Source of the DNA: Arthrinium phaeospermum
Taxonomy: Eukaryota; Ascomycota; Sordariomycetes; Amphisphaeriales; Apiosporaceae
Assembly: GCA_006503535.1 (NCBI GenBank)
Contig: QYRS01000004.1
Coordinates: 3,224,001 to 3,288,000 of the forward strand
Direction of reading: 5' to 3'
Length of the DNA: 64,000 bases
The notes under the pieces are model-generated. The model was given only the letters and a program-made list of their open reading frames with translations, was not told the DNA's origin and searched no databases. Position numbers and translations under genes: made by a program. The stretch's first letter is position 1. Each line of letters opens with the position of its first letter. Below, piece by piece: positions 44,175 to 57,200 of the stretch.

Positions 44175-47100
44175 TGTGACTTTGTTCCTCCGTGTACCCT
44201 TCTGGAAAGAAAATAAAAATGAACAAAAGGTGCTGCTGGGTGTGAAGGCGTTGCCTTCTAAAGCTCTTTTAGGGATTCTAGGAAGCGGAAATTGGTATCC
44301 TTCTGCCGGAGTGAGAGGAAGAAGGAAAAAGGAAGAGGGTTCTAGGTTGGAAGTAGTAGGGGACCTGGGGTAATATAGGTGTAAGTGAGATGTGTGTATG
44401 CGGTGCGGAGGACCTTCGAGCCGTGGGTAGCATGCGGAGAAGAAACCCACCAGGAAGGATCAACAGAATGACCCAGACCAGGACCAGGGGGACACGACAA
44501 ACGAGAGGACAGGCAGGCAGGAGAATTGATCAATTGGACCCTCAGGTTGTTCAGGCTGTGTGGAGCAATGTCAGATATTGGGAAGAACAAGGGCCTTCAC
44601 CTACCTAAGTAGCTGCTACTGAATACCCCTACCCAACAGTGCAGTACCTACACTCCTATGTGTAAGTGACCTGTGGTTGCGTATGATTACTGGATAAATG
44701 CGAGGGTGAGTCGGCACCATGTAGCATCGCATGAGTTGGCGAATATAGCTGACGCTTGACCAAAAGGGTCAGGAACGGCCAGCAACTGCTGCACCCATCT
44801 CATTTCATTTGTCACTTGTGCGTAAGAGGAAGTGTCCTCTCTTGTCCCAAGGAGGATACCCCCTACAGCTAGCCAATATCAAGATATCCAATTCCCATTA
44901 GCGGCAGGAAAAAATGCGTCGCTGGATACCTGGAAGGTACCTACCGGCGCCAGCGTGGATACACGTCCCAGGGCGGAGGGACTGTACCGCGTCATGATGG
45001 AGCGCACTAGACGAAGGCTCTTGTAATGGTCAGGTACTCGTCAAGGTTGCACCCTCCTTACCCCGGTTTGGACCAGACGAACCAAAGTCCACCCTCTCGT
45101 GTCCAGTGCGGCCAAATACAAAACCCACACCTGAACCAAACCGACTGGGGAATTTCCTTTTCACCGACTTGGCCTGATCTACCGTAGCTGATGGAGACTC
45201 GATTTTTAAGCATATATTGTAGATTGTCACGCAGCGTACATAGGTACGGAGCATTGTGAGCTGACTGCCCATTGAATGTTGTTGAGTGACCCGTGTTGGT
45301 TGTAGAGGGCAACTAGGGCCCAGTAAACTGGCATGACTGGAGACAGATCCACAACAGTGCAGAACGCCAGAAACGCAGTGCCCGCAAAACCTAAAAGCAG
45401 AGACTGCGTGACTGACAACTGAGAGATTCCTATTCCCCGTCCTCTTGCCTCCCTGCCTGTGCTCTGCAGATGGCAGTTCCGCGTCGCCGCCCGAATTGCC
45501 CGACTTGGCCTCCGCTTCATGACATTTATTGCATAACACTACATCATTGCTCAGGTCTTGCGCCGCTACCCGTCGATAGGCAATGCTTAAGTGCAGTAGC
45601 ACGTAAACGATCCCCTTAAGTCGGCAAGCATGATGGCTTAAAAAATACGCCACGCGGAATGTATTCCTCGATGGAATGCAGGGCTCTGCTCTAGGCAATG
45701 TTCGTAGTTTGTTGAAGCATGGACCCGTAGGCGCCTGCACTTTCGGAATCGTTTCACCACAACCTGATGGTTTGGTCCGGGGAAGGGCGCAGGGCCAAGA
45801 AGCCAAGTGTTGGAGAGGGTGTTGCTTCCCCATGTTTTGATTGTTCAATCTCCTGTCGACTCGCGGAAACAGAAAAGGAAAAGAGGGGCTCCACACCGTC
45901 ACGCAAGTGGCCAGGATTAAACAATGTGGGATTTTGCTTGGCTTTGGTGCTCTCCCAGACGTTCCGCACCATGTCACCCCCAAGTCAGCACACCACCATC
46001 CGTCGCGACGGGTGTGTGTGTGTGTGTGTTTGTGTGTTGAGCGGCCAAAGATTGCACAGGGATTGGTCAGACGCAGGCAGGCTCCCGACGCGTTCTATTG
46101 ACGGTTGCTTCTTGTCTAGGTAGGTAGGTACTTAGTTATTGCGGCAGAACACTGAAATTAACAGCGGTATTGTCACGGATTCGAAAGCTTGAAGCCACCA
46201 AAGCCACAGCCGGTGCTAGCATCAGAATCAGAGAAGCTTATTATGCAGGTCAAATCGGGAGAGGATAGGGCTGTGAAGGTACGGAGTAGAGGAGCTGAAA
46301 TAACACTGCAAGTGCCTAAACGATTCCATGCGAGCCAATGAGATTTCCCAATTGGCACCAAACATCTTCTGCAGCAACCAAACCAAACCACCATGATAAC
46401 TACGAGCTCTCCAAGTCGCCCGAGCCACCCGCACCGGCGTCAGACTTCGGCAGTTTTGCTTTTCTCACCCACGACCGTGATTCGTGTGCATCGGCGGATG
46501 GCATAGTACCCGCGGTGATCATAGATCACGAGAGGCAAAACCCCCCAGACGCGCCGAGGTCGTCGGTACGCATGGATACTAAAGCTACATCATTATCCGC
46601 ATCGGATAGGCGCTTGTTTCGAGGCTGCAGCTGACGAGCTCTGCGAGCTACCATGCTAAGTGCGACACGATTACAGCAGGGTGCAGGGTGCCGAGGGTCC
46701 GATCACAATCTGAAGGGAAGGCGTACGTAACCTGGGAGTTTGTGAAGTTTCCTCTCCTCCGGCAGACTGGAATTGGTGGGTTTCATCGTGCAAATACACT
46801 ACTTTAGATACTCGGTATTGCATCATAACATATTACATTACCCCATGGATAATACAGTAATTGTTCATCCCCCTCTCCCCCTCCTGACTGGAACTAGGAG
46901 TGGGACCTATGGTGATCGTTGGTGTGCTGACTTTACCGCATAGATGTACACACATGATGCTGCAAGATGTGCGGAGATCGGTGGGGAGTGGGGACCCTTC
47001 CAGCTTAACCCCGTCCAAGTCTTCCAGAACTCGCTTGTCATTGTTCTTCTCCAGTCCGGCTTCTAGTTGAGGAAGATCCAGCTCTACTATTAGCACCGCT

Positions 47101-48841
47101 ACTAACACATACATGTATAGGGAGTCATCATCGTCATACTAATGCTCATCGGAGTCTTGGTGGCTGCGTCTTCTACCAATACCGGTCTGTCATTCGATTT
47201 CTCCTTACGCCCGGAGCGCACGCATCCTCGATCGCCATGTTCATCCCTCGCTACTGACGGGGCCGTGGTATTTCCAAGACTGACAGCCAGAATGACTGCG
47301 CGGGGCCCCGCAGCCTAGGACGTTCCTGATCGTACGACATGACAACGCCATGGCTTGGCCCTCTCACCAAATATGTATTGGCAATGGATATGGCCAAGAG
47401 TCTCTGCCTCGAATGTCAGCTTGGCCAAGCGCCTGTCAGCAGGACGTGGGGAACTGTGTTGACAAGGGGGCGGTACTCGGCAAATGCCCATTCCCTGCCG
47501 AATATCGGTGTAAAAGGCATCGGTTGCATTTATTCATCTCGAACTCTCCCCTGGTACCTGTTAGGTTTATTTCCCCATGGTCCTAGCTGATCAATATTGC
47601 AGAGCGTCGTCCAGTGTTGGGAACGTGGTCTCTTTGCACCATCCTTGGCGCTGGCGGAGATACGACGCACCAACAATCGCATGGTCGCGAGATGACTCCA
47701 TGCAACTTCATATCCGGAGATTACCTAGATCTGGCAACCCCAACTGCCAACAGTCACCCCACGTTGTCTTACCATTGACCGTTTCCCTGGTCTCCCGGCG
47801 GCCGCACAATAATGGGAACTTGCTTGCCCGAGACATGGTTTCGCCGGGCTTCCGAACCTTGACGAACCGTAACCCCTTTTCTGAATGATATCTTCTCGTC
47901 GCTGTGTAACTCGGGCAGCTGGCTGAGCACAGAGGACATTGCTGCCCTTGTTATACGATGCCGCAATCTCGGGTAGCCAACCTTTGATCAAACTGCTTCG
48001 GGTCCCAACCCCGAACGTGGGGAAGCCGCCGATTGGTCTCCTTTTCGAGACTCGACACGGGCCGGCACCTCCCTGGGACTTTTACCCGTTTACCCGGCGG
48101 TGGTACAGTCTGAGGGTGTTCGTTTCGTGGTCGCATACCGACCTGGGGAAATGGGCTATTGAACTTTGACTGCAGAAATAATGGGTGCCTGTTTACTTGA
48201 TCCCCGTTCCATCCACGCAATGGTATTCGTTTATGGCCTCTGGACAACATTCTCGTCCACGGGGGTTGGCGTTGGGTCAGCACGGCAGGCTTTCTGGTGG
48301 CGTTGGGCAAGCTTTGCGGCGCTCAACGGGCACAGGCGGTGGCGGCGGCGGCGCGACCCTTGGCTGCATCTTCTTGTTCTTGTTCAGCCTATCGCCGGGT
48401 TCATGCAAGACAACATGGCGCCTGCCTCCAGACCGCTGCTGCGGCTATGCCTACACCTCACTAGTGAACCATTTGCAAGGCGTAAGCGGTGCGAAGTTTT
48501 ACCACTACTAACTGTGACTATAGACAACAGACAGAGCCCTTCTAGTTGACTCAGTATATTTGCTTGAGTAATATACCTATATGTTGAAGTTTCTTGCTAC
48601 TGTAGGCACGATTATCAGGGTGTGGTAGAGGCCGCAAAGCCTTTAGCAAACCATATTAGACAACCAGTGCAGTAGTTTCATATGAATTCCGGGTTACGTT
48701 CGTTTCAAGTGTGTCCATCCATTCAGGTTGCGCTTAGCAGTAATCCACCAAAGTCGACATGTAAATGAGGTCGTGTACAGAAGTCGCCGACGTGCATAGA
48801 CACACGGCTAGAACAAAATGCCGAGGAGCCGTGGCGTAGAC
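44175..48841. other. 4.7-kb gene-free stretch
   Basis: No reading frame resembles a family. The largest frame, 45030-45983 minus (317 codons), has no coding character. A frame at 46338-46634 plus (DFGSFAFLTHDRD) and one at 46833-47114 minus (ELDLPQLEAGLEKNND) look slightly protein-like but are short and unsupported. The first ~400 bp are the transporter promoter. Confidence 0.4.
46012..46037. repeat. (TG)n microsatellite
   Basis: About 26 bp of uninterrupted TG dinucleotides with one TTT interruption, within the gene-free stretch. Confidence 0.9.
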
Positions 48842-51130
48842 TTAGCCCAAGACGATTTCTTCCATCTTGGGATCCAAAGTTTCCCAATCATCCACCAAAA
48901 TCACGCCTAGGCCTTTACGATAAGCGACACCGTCTTCTCTCCAAATCCATAGTACATAGTTGAATCGCAAATCCCTATTCACCTCAAACCCCCACAACGC
49001 ACCGTGTTCGCCCTTTGAACAGGTACCTGTAGAAACAGCCAGGAGCCAGCACATTTTCCCTTCGTGAGAGTAGTTGCGCAAACCTGGTGAGAGGCTCAGA
49101 ACACCGCAAACTGCCTTGCCAGTTTTCCGATCCGGAGAAGAGCAGATCCGAACGCGCGACAGTGAACCCTTCCCCGTCTCCAATGCCTTACTGGTCAAGT
49201 AAGCTAACTCGCCAGATTCGAATTGACATCCAAACCACGCCCTTGCCACCGGAGCACGAGTATAGAGAAACCGGTTCTCATGGATGATAGCCTGTGTATT
49301 GCCTTCCGGCCTTTGGTTGGAAAGAAGCGGGTGCAACATTCGGCTCTCGCCCATGGCCTCATACACACACAATGGTTCAAGGCCTCGTGATTTGTACGAT
49401 ACACAAATTTTGGCGTCGATACCGCCCTGCCATCCTACCCAGCTCCAGCTGGGGAGCTCCAGAGCCTCGACTCCCTTTCCTCGCGCCCGCCTTCTTGTAA
49501 GTGTGTCTTTGGGTTGCCACAAGAGAGCCGCATGGAACTCGAAGACTGGCAGTCCCCAAAAGAAGCCAGCAGGAAAGGCGGTAGAGAACTGCTTGATGAC
49601 TCCGAGGTACGCACGAAGTCCGTCTTCTGGGTAACTCAAGTCTCGTGTATTCTAGGCCAATATGTTTTAGAGACCGGGTCGTTGCGGAACAAATTTGCAT
49701 TGCATCTCTTTGTCCGAGGGCTGAAAGTGAAGAGGGCACCTACGTAATTATCCACCAGAACAAAGTACTTCGCCAACGCGTCCAGCTTCGAAAGGCTATT
49801 GAAACCCCTTTTTGTGTCTCCAGCTCCGAAGCTCCAGACTGATTTCACCTGGGTTGGCCCATTTCCCGGCAGGCGACCAGTGACCCCGGTAGATTCGTGC
49901 CATGCCTTGCGGGAACACCCCCATCTTACCATTTGGTACTGGAACAATAGCCTTCGCCTGGAGAATACATCCTCTTGAAAAGTCCAGCCTCTGGATGACT
50001 GCTTGAACATCATTAGCGCAAGCAACAGCACTTGGAAGTACGTACGACAACGACAAGGAGCTTAGACGCACCCATATTGTGTTATTAAGGTCCATAAGCT
50101 CAAAGTATTGCTTTGTGGTCAAGTATTGGCTCACACAACGGGGTTTTGTGACCCCTTTTAACCCTCGAAGGCCGTGGCTGGCATCCCATCCGTTCGCAGC
50201 GACAATGGTAAGGTATGCATTCCCATATATACTGGCCATTGATTGGATCTGGGCATGCTTTGCCTCGATATCATCTTGACAAATGCAAAAGCGGTCGACC
50301 CAGAGATGTTTCTCGCCGAGCAGTTTGGTGAGTCCCATGGCATGTCGAATTGTTTTCGGTACTAAAAACTGGGCCTCCTCTTCCTTGAGAGTTCCGGGGA
50401 TTTGCAACTGCTCGATGTTGTCCGTTGTGGCCTGGGACGACTCTACGCCACCCCAAACATAGCTCAGGGCAATGTATCGATGCTCTTCTGCCGGGACGAG
50501 ACAGACTTGTTCCACGTCAATGAGCCAGATGGGCCGTTCTGTTCCTATCAAGCTTGGGTGGTGGCACTCTTCCCCGTGTTCGAGGTCGCAAGTTTCGATC
50601 CACTGACGGACTTCCTCGAGATCGATCCAATTGGGATCAGGGAGGCACCCCTGGCAGTTGCCCTCTTCCTCTTCCTTCACCACCACCTCTTCCTCCTCGG
50701 CAAAGCCAGGCAAAGATATTTCTGCACCCACGACATTAGCTCAATTCAGAAACTACTCTACAAACGAAATTTCTGATATACCTCGGAAGGCTAGCTGGCT
50801 AAGCTCTGCCGGGTGTTGAACTCTGTCCTGTTGCGACCCAGCTGTGTCTGCGTGGTTTTCACCAACATAGTTGTTGACATTGTTCTGGCCTTCGCTTTCG
50901 TTGTCATCTTGGATAGTAGCGTAGTCTCGGGCAACAGTGACATGGTCTTGGACAGTGTTGGGGGTTTGGACTGTACCGCGGTTTTGGACAGTGCCATGGC
51001 TTTTACCAAGTAGCCTTTTTGACGACTTCAAAAGTCGTTTGAGACCTACGTCAACCTTGTCAGCTAATTCGTTCGTACTGCTGCCAGAATCTTATCCGTA
51101 TTTTTCAATCAGCTTACTGAAATCGGGCAT
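48842..51130 (-). CDS. HET-domain (heterokaryon incompatibility) protein, apparent nonsense at codon 13
   Basis: HET proteins trigger incompatibility cell death in filamentous ascomycetes. Exons, high to low: 51130-50782, 50721-50072, 49998-49744, 49651-48842; about 687 codons plus stop. HET motifs: YIALSYVWGG, LWVDRFCICQDD, MASIYGNAYLTIVAANG, RGWTFQEDVFSRRRLLF, and RDLSYPEDGLRAYLGVI; WSWVGWQGG lies downstream. Exon 1 encodes five Thr-Val-rich six-residue units (GTVQNR, GTVQTP, NTVQDH, VTVARD and YATIQD). The only in-frame ATG for exon 1 is at 51130 (MPDFSKLIEKYG), but TAA at 51094-51092 follows, after which the frame stays open and in phase. A CAA-to-TAA change would explain it. Alternatively an unseen 5' exon uses the ATAAG acceptor just after the stop. 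HET identity is firm; 5' structure and functionality are uncertain. Confidence 0.82.
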
Positions 51131-52427
51131 CGAGATTGCTAAAAAGGCACACAGAGTCTACTGCTGCGCGCGGGTCTCTCGGAGTCGGATGTGGGTGTAG
51201 TTGGTGAGAGATTTTAGCAGCTTTGGCAGTTTTCCGGTTGCTGGTAGGTGATTCCGTCTCAGCTCAGAACCAAAAGAGTCGCCAGTTTTGTTTGCCGCCC
51301 TCCATTCTCAATGGTGCACATCTATGCGGGGGCTGCTCCTTCGCCCATTGGCGGAACGAGGAATAGTTGAGAATCATACTGGTAGGAAACCTCCCAAACT
51401 AGAGGGGCGATGGCAATAGCGGCATCTCCTGACCAAACATCACCAGCACGACCCCCTTGGGTAATTCGAAAACCAAACATACAAACATGCACATTCACTT
51501 TATCTAAAATGTTTTCCCTAGAGCCAGATGATATCCAGGATTTATATAAATGTATAACTTACCTTGTTATATTCCTACGAACTGGATATCGATCTCTCTA
51601 ACAAAAGAACGGAGACAAAGTTGGGTTTAGGATATGCGAATCTTACCTTGAGGAACGCGAGCCCCTCCTTTCACTTGTGAAGGCCATGATTTCGCGCTCA
51701 TACTTTACACCGACAAGTACAGGCTACTTTAGACTAGGAAGAGAACCTGTTGTGTGATCTACAGGAGCACATGTATAAAGGGGAGGGAGTTGTAGCAAAT
51801 ATTCTTTTCCATTGATCAACTAGAAGAACTGCTGCATCCAGGGGCTGGCCCCCCTGAGATAACCCATCAGATGCGTCGCCGAAGTTCCATGAAAGACCAA
51901 GCCGCTATGCGAAGAGAGAGATAGAGAGGAAAAGGAAATCGAGAGAGATACCAACATTCGGGGCGATGAGATTGGTTTTTGTGTTTTTTGTTGTTGTTGT
52001 TGCCTTCGTCCTCCCCCACCCCATATTTCCTAACACCGCTCATTAATGCCTAATGTTGATGATGATACACGATAACTACAAAACTCCATCCTATGTATTA
52101 GGTCAACCCTCGCCGAGGGGGTATCTTGCGCATGACAAAAAGATCAGGGTACCCTTCCGTCTAAACGCCCCAAAAAAGCAAACACAAACAACCACATATG
52201 CTCAATGAACGCCATATGCAGAGAGTAGAGGTCATCCTATAAACCTCCCGTCTCTCAAAGCGTAGAGGCGGGGGAGCAGTTTATGGATCGCTCAGAAAAC
52301 AATGTTCCAAAGTATTGTCATAATCATATAATCGTTGCTGATGCTGGGAAATCCAGGGGAACCGCTGGTTGGGAGTATATGCTCCAGCAGGTTTAAGGCC
52401 TGACCCAAGATTCGTGGGGGGATATCA
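51131..52427. other. Intergenic, no gene seen
   Basis: 1.3 kb: promoter of the HET gene and 3' region of the F-box-like gene, with short GAGA (about 51,908-51,950) and TTG (about 51,985-52,001) simple repeats. No gene recognised. Confidence 0.45.
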
Positions 52428-54272
52428 CTACACTATAGTGATGCCCCCGGACAACATGGCGTAGTTCGCAAGCTTGAGCGAAAGTACTCGGGACTTGGGG
52501 AAGTCGGGGCTGATGACGAGTCGACCCTCCTTATTGTATCCGACTTCGCCAAAACTCTCAGCCATGGCCTCAAATCGAGCATCAGGACGGACGCGGTTGA
52601 GCTCAGCCACGATGTTATCGCTCCAAACGCCAGACACCCATCCGTCCTTGACGATGAAATAGGGGTTGAGCGGAGGCACAGGCGAATCCAAATCGACGTA
52701 GCGGATACGCAGGAGGTTCACCGACTTGAGGCGCTCCAACGCTCGGATTCCACCGAGAACCAAGTTCTCAAAGGCCCCAATGAAATGCATGTCGGTAATG
52801 CCAGAGCCAGACTCGTTCCACTGTGCGTTTTGCCGGCAGCAGTTCTTGACCGTAATATCAATGGTCTTCAAACGGGTATCCCGAGGATTCGAGTACTTGG
52901 CCAGCGTATCAAAGAAGCTGTGGCAGACACGCCCGGTGTAGGAGATATGCTCCAAGTTGCTCGCGGCCTTGGCCAACTTCTCACACCAGTGCAGCTGCTC
53001 ACACACTTTCAGGTAGTAAGGCGGGCAGGTCATCTCTCGGCGGTAGTCCGCCTCCAGGTTGAGGTTGAGCTTGGTGATCTTGGGGTGAAGGATTTCCAAG
53101 ATGCCAGCCATGCTAAGGTAGCTCTTAGACTTCGGCTTTGCGTAGGTGCCATGCCACTCCTCGAGATTCGGGAGGGCGTTGGAGATGAATTCCCAGTCCT
53201 TGTAGTGCCGAATGATGTTCCACTGACTCTTGATGATCAGAGTCTGGATCGTGTTGACTACGGGCAACTCTCTTGCCTGCCAGCCGGTTGAAGGCAGCGA
53301 AAACTTGACTCTTGGTGCCTTCTTTCTCTCGCCGCCCTCCAAAGTCATGACACGCACTTCTGGCAGGGTGGTGCTCACAAGATAGAAAACCTCTTCCAGG
53401 CAAGCGTTATCAGAAGGTAGGCCGTACTGTGCACTTGATATGCCCTCTGGGGATACGGTAGGAAGGGCGAGCGCCGAGTTGGAGGCAAAGACCGAGCCAG
53501 GCTTGGGCTCAAAGACGGGGAACCATATCTCAATATGCTTCACGTAGTCTCTGAGGTGAGGATGTTCTGTGAAGAAACTCATGACCTCGTTGCAGCCCTG
53601 GACTGTCGCCTTGAGTTTGATGTGTCGGTATAGGCGCTGCTGCACTGTCCAACGCCAAGCAGGCATGACCAGGGCAAGATTGGACAACTCCTTCCTGCGC
53701 GAATGCCGTAAAGCTGTGTTCCAACTTCGGGCATTGACGCTCGGTATGCTCAGGGAACTAGGGGAAGCTGTCGAGACCCGGTATCCGAACAGATGATCCA
53801 TAATGCATTCGTGAATCTCCGCCGGGAGTTGGTCCAATGTCATCCTTGGTTGCTGGTCGGTAGTGGATGCGGCAATCGGGCTCATGACCATGGATTCGTC
53901 AAGCTCGGCGCTGTCTGGTTGGCACGTCAAGCACCGGATGTCGGTCTGTCCTTGCTGGGCGTTGGGAAACGGAGTACTACTCGGCCGCGTGGGCGGCACG
54001 AAGTCTTGGGGCTTCGGCTGGTCCAGAGGCGGACTCGAGGGGCCCGGGCTGACCGGGGTCGACGACGTTGTCATGATGGCGGCTAACTCGACCGTGGCAG
54101 TCCCTTCGGCGTCCATGTCGCCGACCCTCTCCTCGTCATTGCTGTCGACGGCCATCTCTCGCTTAAGGTAGGTGGTGTCCCGCGGCGCATGCATTCCCCT
54201 AGACTGCACCTCGAATGCATTGTTGGTGTTTGGTGCGGCAAGTGGCACTTCACTTCGTAGTCCTTCCATCAT
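52428..54272 (-). CDS. F-box-like hypothetical protein
   Basis: Single-exon protein of 614 aa. The start is the MMEGLRSEV ATG pair at 54272; the frame extends upstream without a further ATG. The first ~140 residues are Ser/Pro/Thr-rich and disordered, with SPGPSSPPLDQPKPQ. LDQLPAEIHECIMDHLFGY at about 146-164 reads as an F-box helix, followed by RRKELSNLALVMPAWRWTVQQRLYRHI, the usual fungal F-box continuation. The remainder (about 220-600) has leucine-rich spaced segments such as HLRDYVKHIEIWFP and ITKLNLNLEADYR, consistent with a degenerate LRR/beta-helix-like substrate-binding part. It probably recruits an unknown substrate to an SCF ubiquitin ligase. The F-box is inferred from pattern; a search is needed for certainty. 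Confidence 0.8.
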   Translation of the reverse strand: MMEGLRSEVPLAAPNTNNAFEVQSRGMHAPRDTTYLKREMAVDSNDEERVGDMDAEGTATVELAAIMTTSSTPVSPGPSSPPLDQPKPQDFVPPTRPSSTPFPNAQQGQTDIRCLTCQPDSAELDESMVMSPIAASTTDQQPRMTLDQLPAEIHECIMDHLFGYRVSTASPSSLSIPSVNARSWNTALRHSRRKELSNLALVMPAWRWTVQQRLYRHIKLKATVQGCNEVMSFFTEHPHLRDYVKHIEIWFPVFEPKPGSVFASNSALALPTVSPEGISSAQYGLPSDNACLEEVFYLVSTTLPEVRVMTLEGGERKKAPRVKFSLPSTGWQARELPVVNTIQTLIIKSQWNIIRHYKDWEFISNALPNLEEWHGTYAKPKSKSYLSMAGILEILHPKITKLNLNLEADYRREMTCPPYYLKVCEQLHWCEKLAKAASNLEHISYTGRVCHSFFDTLAKYSNPRDTRLKTIDITVKNCCRQNAQWNESGSGITDMHFIGAFENLVLGGIRALERLKSVNLLRIRYVDLDSPVPPLNPYFIVKDGWVSGVWSDNIVAELNRVRPDARFEAMAESFGEVGYNKEGRLVISPDFPKSRVLSLKLANYAMLSGGITIV

Positions 54273-57200
54273 CTTCACCGGTTGCAGAGTTGCGTCGATC
54301 CGCTGCGCATTACACACACGCAAGGGTTGGTTTGTTGTGGTTGTGGGAAAACGGGATAACGAGCGACGTTAAATTGCCGTTTGCGTTGGGTCGGGAATTC
54401 GGCAAGGCCGAAACGAGGTAGCGACAAGTTCGTCGGGCCGTCCAAAAGCACCAGGCTGTCGAATGTTGTGTTGGGGTTGGAGAATAATGTTTCGCTCGTA
54501 GTGATGCAGAGATGTCGCCGTCGCTACGGGCTGTAGGGGTTGATCGCGTGTCCTCTGATCGGTTTGACCAGAAGGGAAGATACCGGGTGGGCGAGTGGTG
54601 GTGGTGGCAGTGGTGGAAATGGGGGGAGGAAGATGCAGGAATGGAATCACTGTAGAGTGGGATGATGTTGGGACGGAGGCTAACAGTTCAATCAATGCTG
54701 GGCTGGCCTGGGCTGGGCCTAGCACACAGTAGGTGCAGTAGATTGACAATACAGTACCAGTGCCAGCACTACCCAGAAGGCGCAGGCCGACCACAGGATC
54801 GGAAAGGAAATGGGTGAGTGGGACACACACGGCCCAGGCGCTGCAAATTTCGAGTATCAGATTGGGACCGGAGAGGTGGATTGGGCAGATTGCAGCTAAC
54901 GCCTCCAGCCATCAAATACGCGAAACGGCGAGAAGATGAAGAAAGTCACGTAGGTAGGTTGTGAGAGGCGAGGAAGAAAAATGGTCGGTAGTTGTTGTCA
55001 AGAACCACATTCTATTAACCTGGACGAAAACGAATCAAGTGATCGGGCCCAGGAATCTCTATCTCTCGCTCTCCCAATAAACTGAGGGGGAAATTGCTAC
55101 TTTCCAGCAAAATAAGCGTTCAACCCCAACTGTTTTTGAACCGTAATGATGATTGATACCCTATCGACTAACCTCCCGTTACGGTGTGATAGTTCCGCTG
55201 TGTAAATTAAACCGGAGAGAGACAGGCAGTCAGGAAGAAAAAAAAACACCGTTCTTGGACCTGACTTGACGATTCAGCTCACAACACTGAATACTGGGGT
55301 CAATCGGGAATCCTTTGCCGTTACGTGATCCCTGATTCATGGTCTCGATCCAATCGATTGGACGAAAAATTAGAAGACGTGATTTTTTTTTCTTCCTCTA
55401 CAGATCTGCATAGGCTGGGTGTCGTTCCCGTTCTTTGCCTACCTAAGATTACCTATACAGTGAGCGGCACTGTTTGCTTGCCAGGCTGGGTAAGTGTGTC
55501 TGTGTGCGTGCTGTGTGATGTGCTGTCCTGCATGGCCAACGGTGGCGGTTGGGGGTCAGTCAGTCCTGTCTCTGACGGCCCAGCAATGGGTGTCTGCATA
55601 CACCATAAACCGCACACGGCGTAGAGTCTGCCATTGACTGATTGACTGATTGGCAAGAAGAGTCTGCAATGCGTGTGCGTGGAGGGATCCGGTAGAGACC
55701 ATCATCCCATTTGCTGCACGCTCTGTCTTTCGCACGCACATCCACACCGAACCTTTGAGTTACCTCGTCCATCAGGTGCCCATGGCTATCAACTCTGATC
55801 AAAACTCTGTACGACAACCGTCCGTGATGCCTACTCCCCTATTACGCCAGTTCTGTGGAATTGCAGAGTCAATACCTAACGGCCGGGTCCAGTATAAACA
55901 TTGGACGTTGGGCAGGTGCAGGTGCAGATGCCCCCATAACATCAAATGTAAGTATGTCCAAGTAAACATGTAGCTCCATGTACGAAGCCGGGGATGATCC
56001 AGCTCCCAAGAGCCCAATTTGACCCAAAGCTCAAGGTTATTCTTTACCTTAATATGCTGAGATGTGTCATCAAGTGTAATTGCGTAGAGATTTTTACGAT
56101 GCAGCGCGCGTGGCCTGTGACGGGTGTACGAGAGATATGCCAGTTGCTGTCCTGTGCTAACAGTTCTGTACGGTGTGTGTGCTCTGGGCTGGCCCAGTTG
56201 TCGGAATCCGAATGCCGACACAAACTCGGGTCTCCCTTGTTAGGTGAGATTATGCGCTTCATCTGAACGAGATAGGAGGCGGCGGTTGCCATCAGCATAG
56301 CCGCCCAGTACTAAATAGCCCGCAACCCGCTCAATTTAGGTGAGGTTGCCACCTCTGGTTCCTTGCTCTCTTCCCGCTGAGCCATCGTCATGTTCAATGC
56401 GACTGCGGTACAGCCCGCTCACCCTATGCGCAAACGAAAAAGAATGACCTCGCAACGGAGGAGATAAACACACGCACACATAGGAAAACGACAGGTAACA
56501 ACGAGACCATTACGTAGGTCATGCGGTGACCTTGGACGTCCCGAGGCGTTCGTGGTGGATGCAGCATGCATAAACTGGGTTGGCGTGCATGAAGAGGGCA
56601 GGATACATACAGGCTTGCCTCGTGACTTGGCCTCCCAGTTTCCAACCTCTGCTCTTGGGCTCGCCTTGGTTTTCGTGGAAACTAATGATGTTCGCAGCGG
56701 CGCATCGTCGAGTTCCATCCCCACGAGTCAATCTGCCTGCCAATAGTGCCCAGATCTACTCAAGCCTCGTCACCCACTAGCACCCCCGAGTATTTGTTTT
56801 CATCTGTTCCTGTTCCTGTTACTGCCGCGGCTGCTCTTTAGCGTTACAAGATCTTACACCAGAGAGACGTTTTGCCAAGTAGGTAGGCACTAGAACCAAG
56901 ATTGCCGTGGCCTAGGGCGCTCTTGAGGCTCTTCTCCTCATACGCCGGGCCCAGATCAGCAACCGGCTAGCCCGTGGTGCTTCTATAAGTGAGTATATCC
57001 GCAGATCCGTGAGAATCTGCCTCGCAAGATCGATCAAGGGAGTGTTTGAGTGCCGACTACCAAGCTAGTTCCAACGGGCTGCCCGTGTGCCGATCCCCAA
57101 TGCGCGAATCACAGGGCCGGAACGTTTGGCTACGAAAGAGAAATCAAACAAGACATTCTTATACTCGGCTCCAATATGATCTGCTGCGCCAGCTCGCATT

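Noticed and set aside
45030..45983. 317-codon minus-strand frame
   Set aside because: Long but with no domain, conserved motif or coding-like composition; overlaps several other frames.
46338..46634. 98-codon plus-strand frame with a slightly protein-like middle
   Set aside because: Start region is poor, no homology recognised, no splice context; too weak to call.
54369..54830. 153-codon frame upstream of the F-box-like gene
   Set aside because: Low-complexity Thr/Pro/Gln runs typical of a leader; ends just before the gene; probably 5' UTR.
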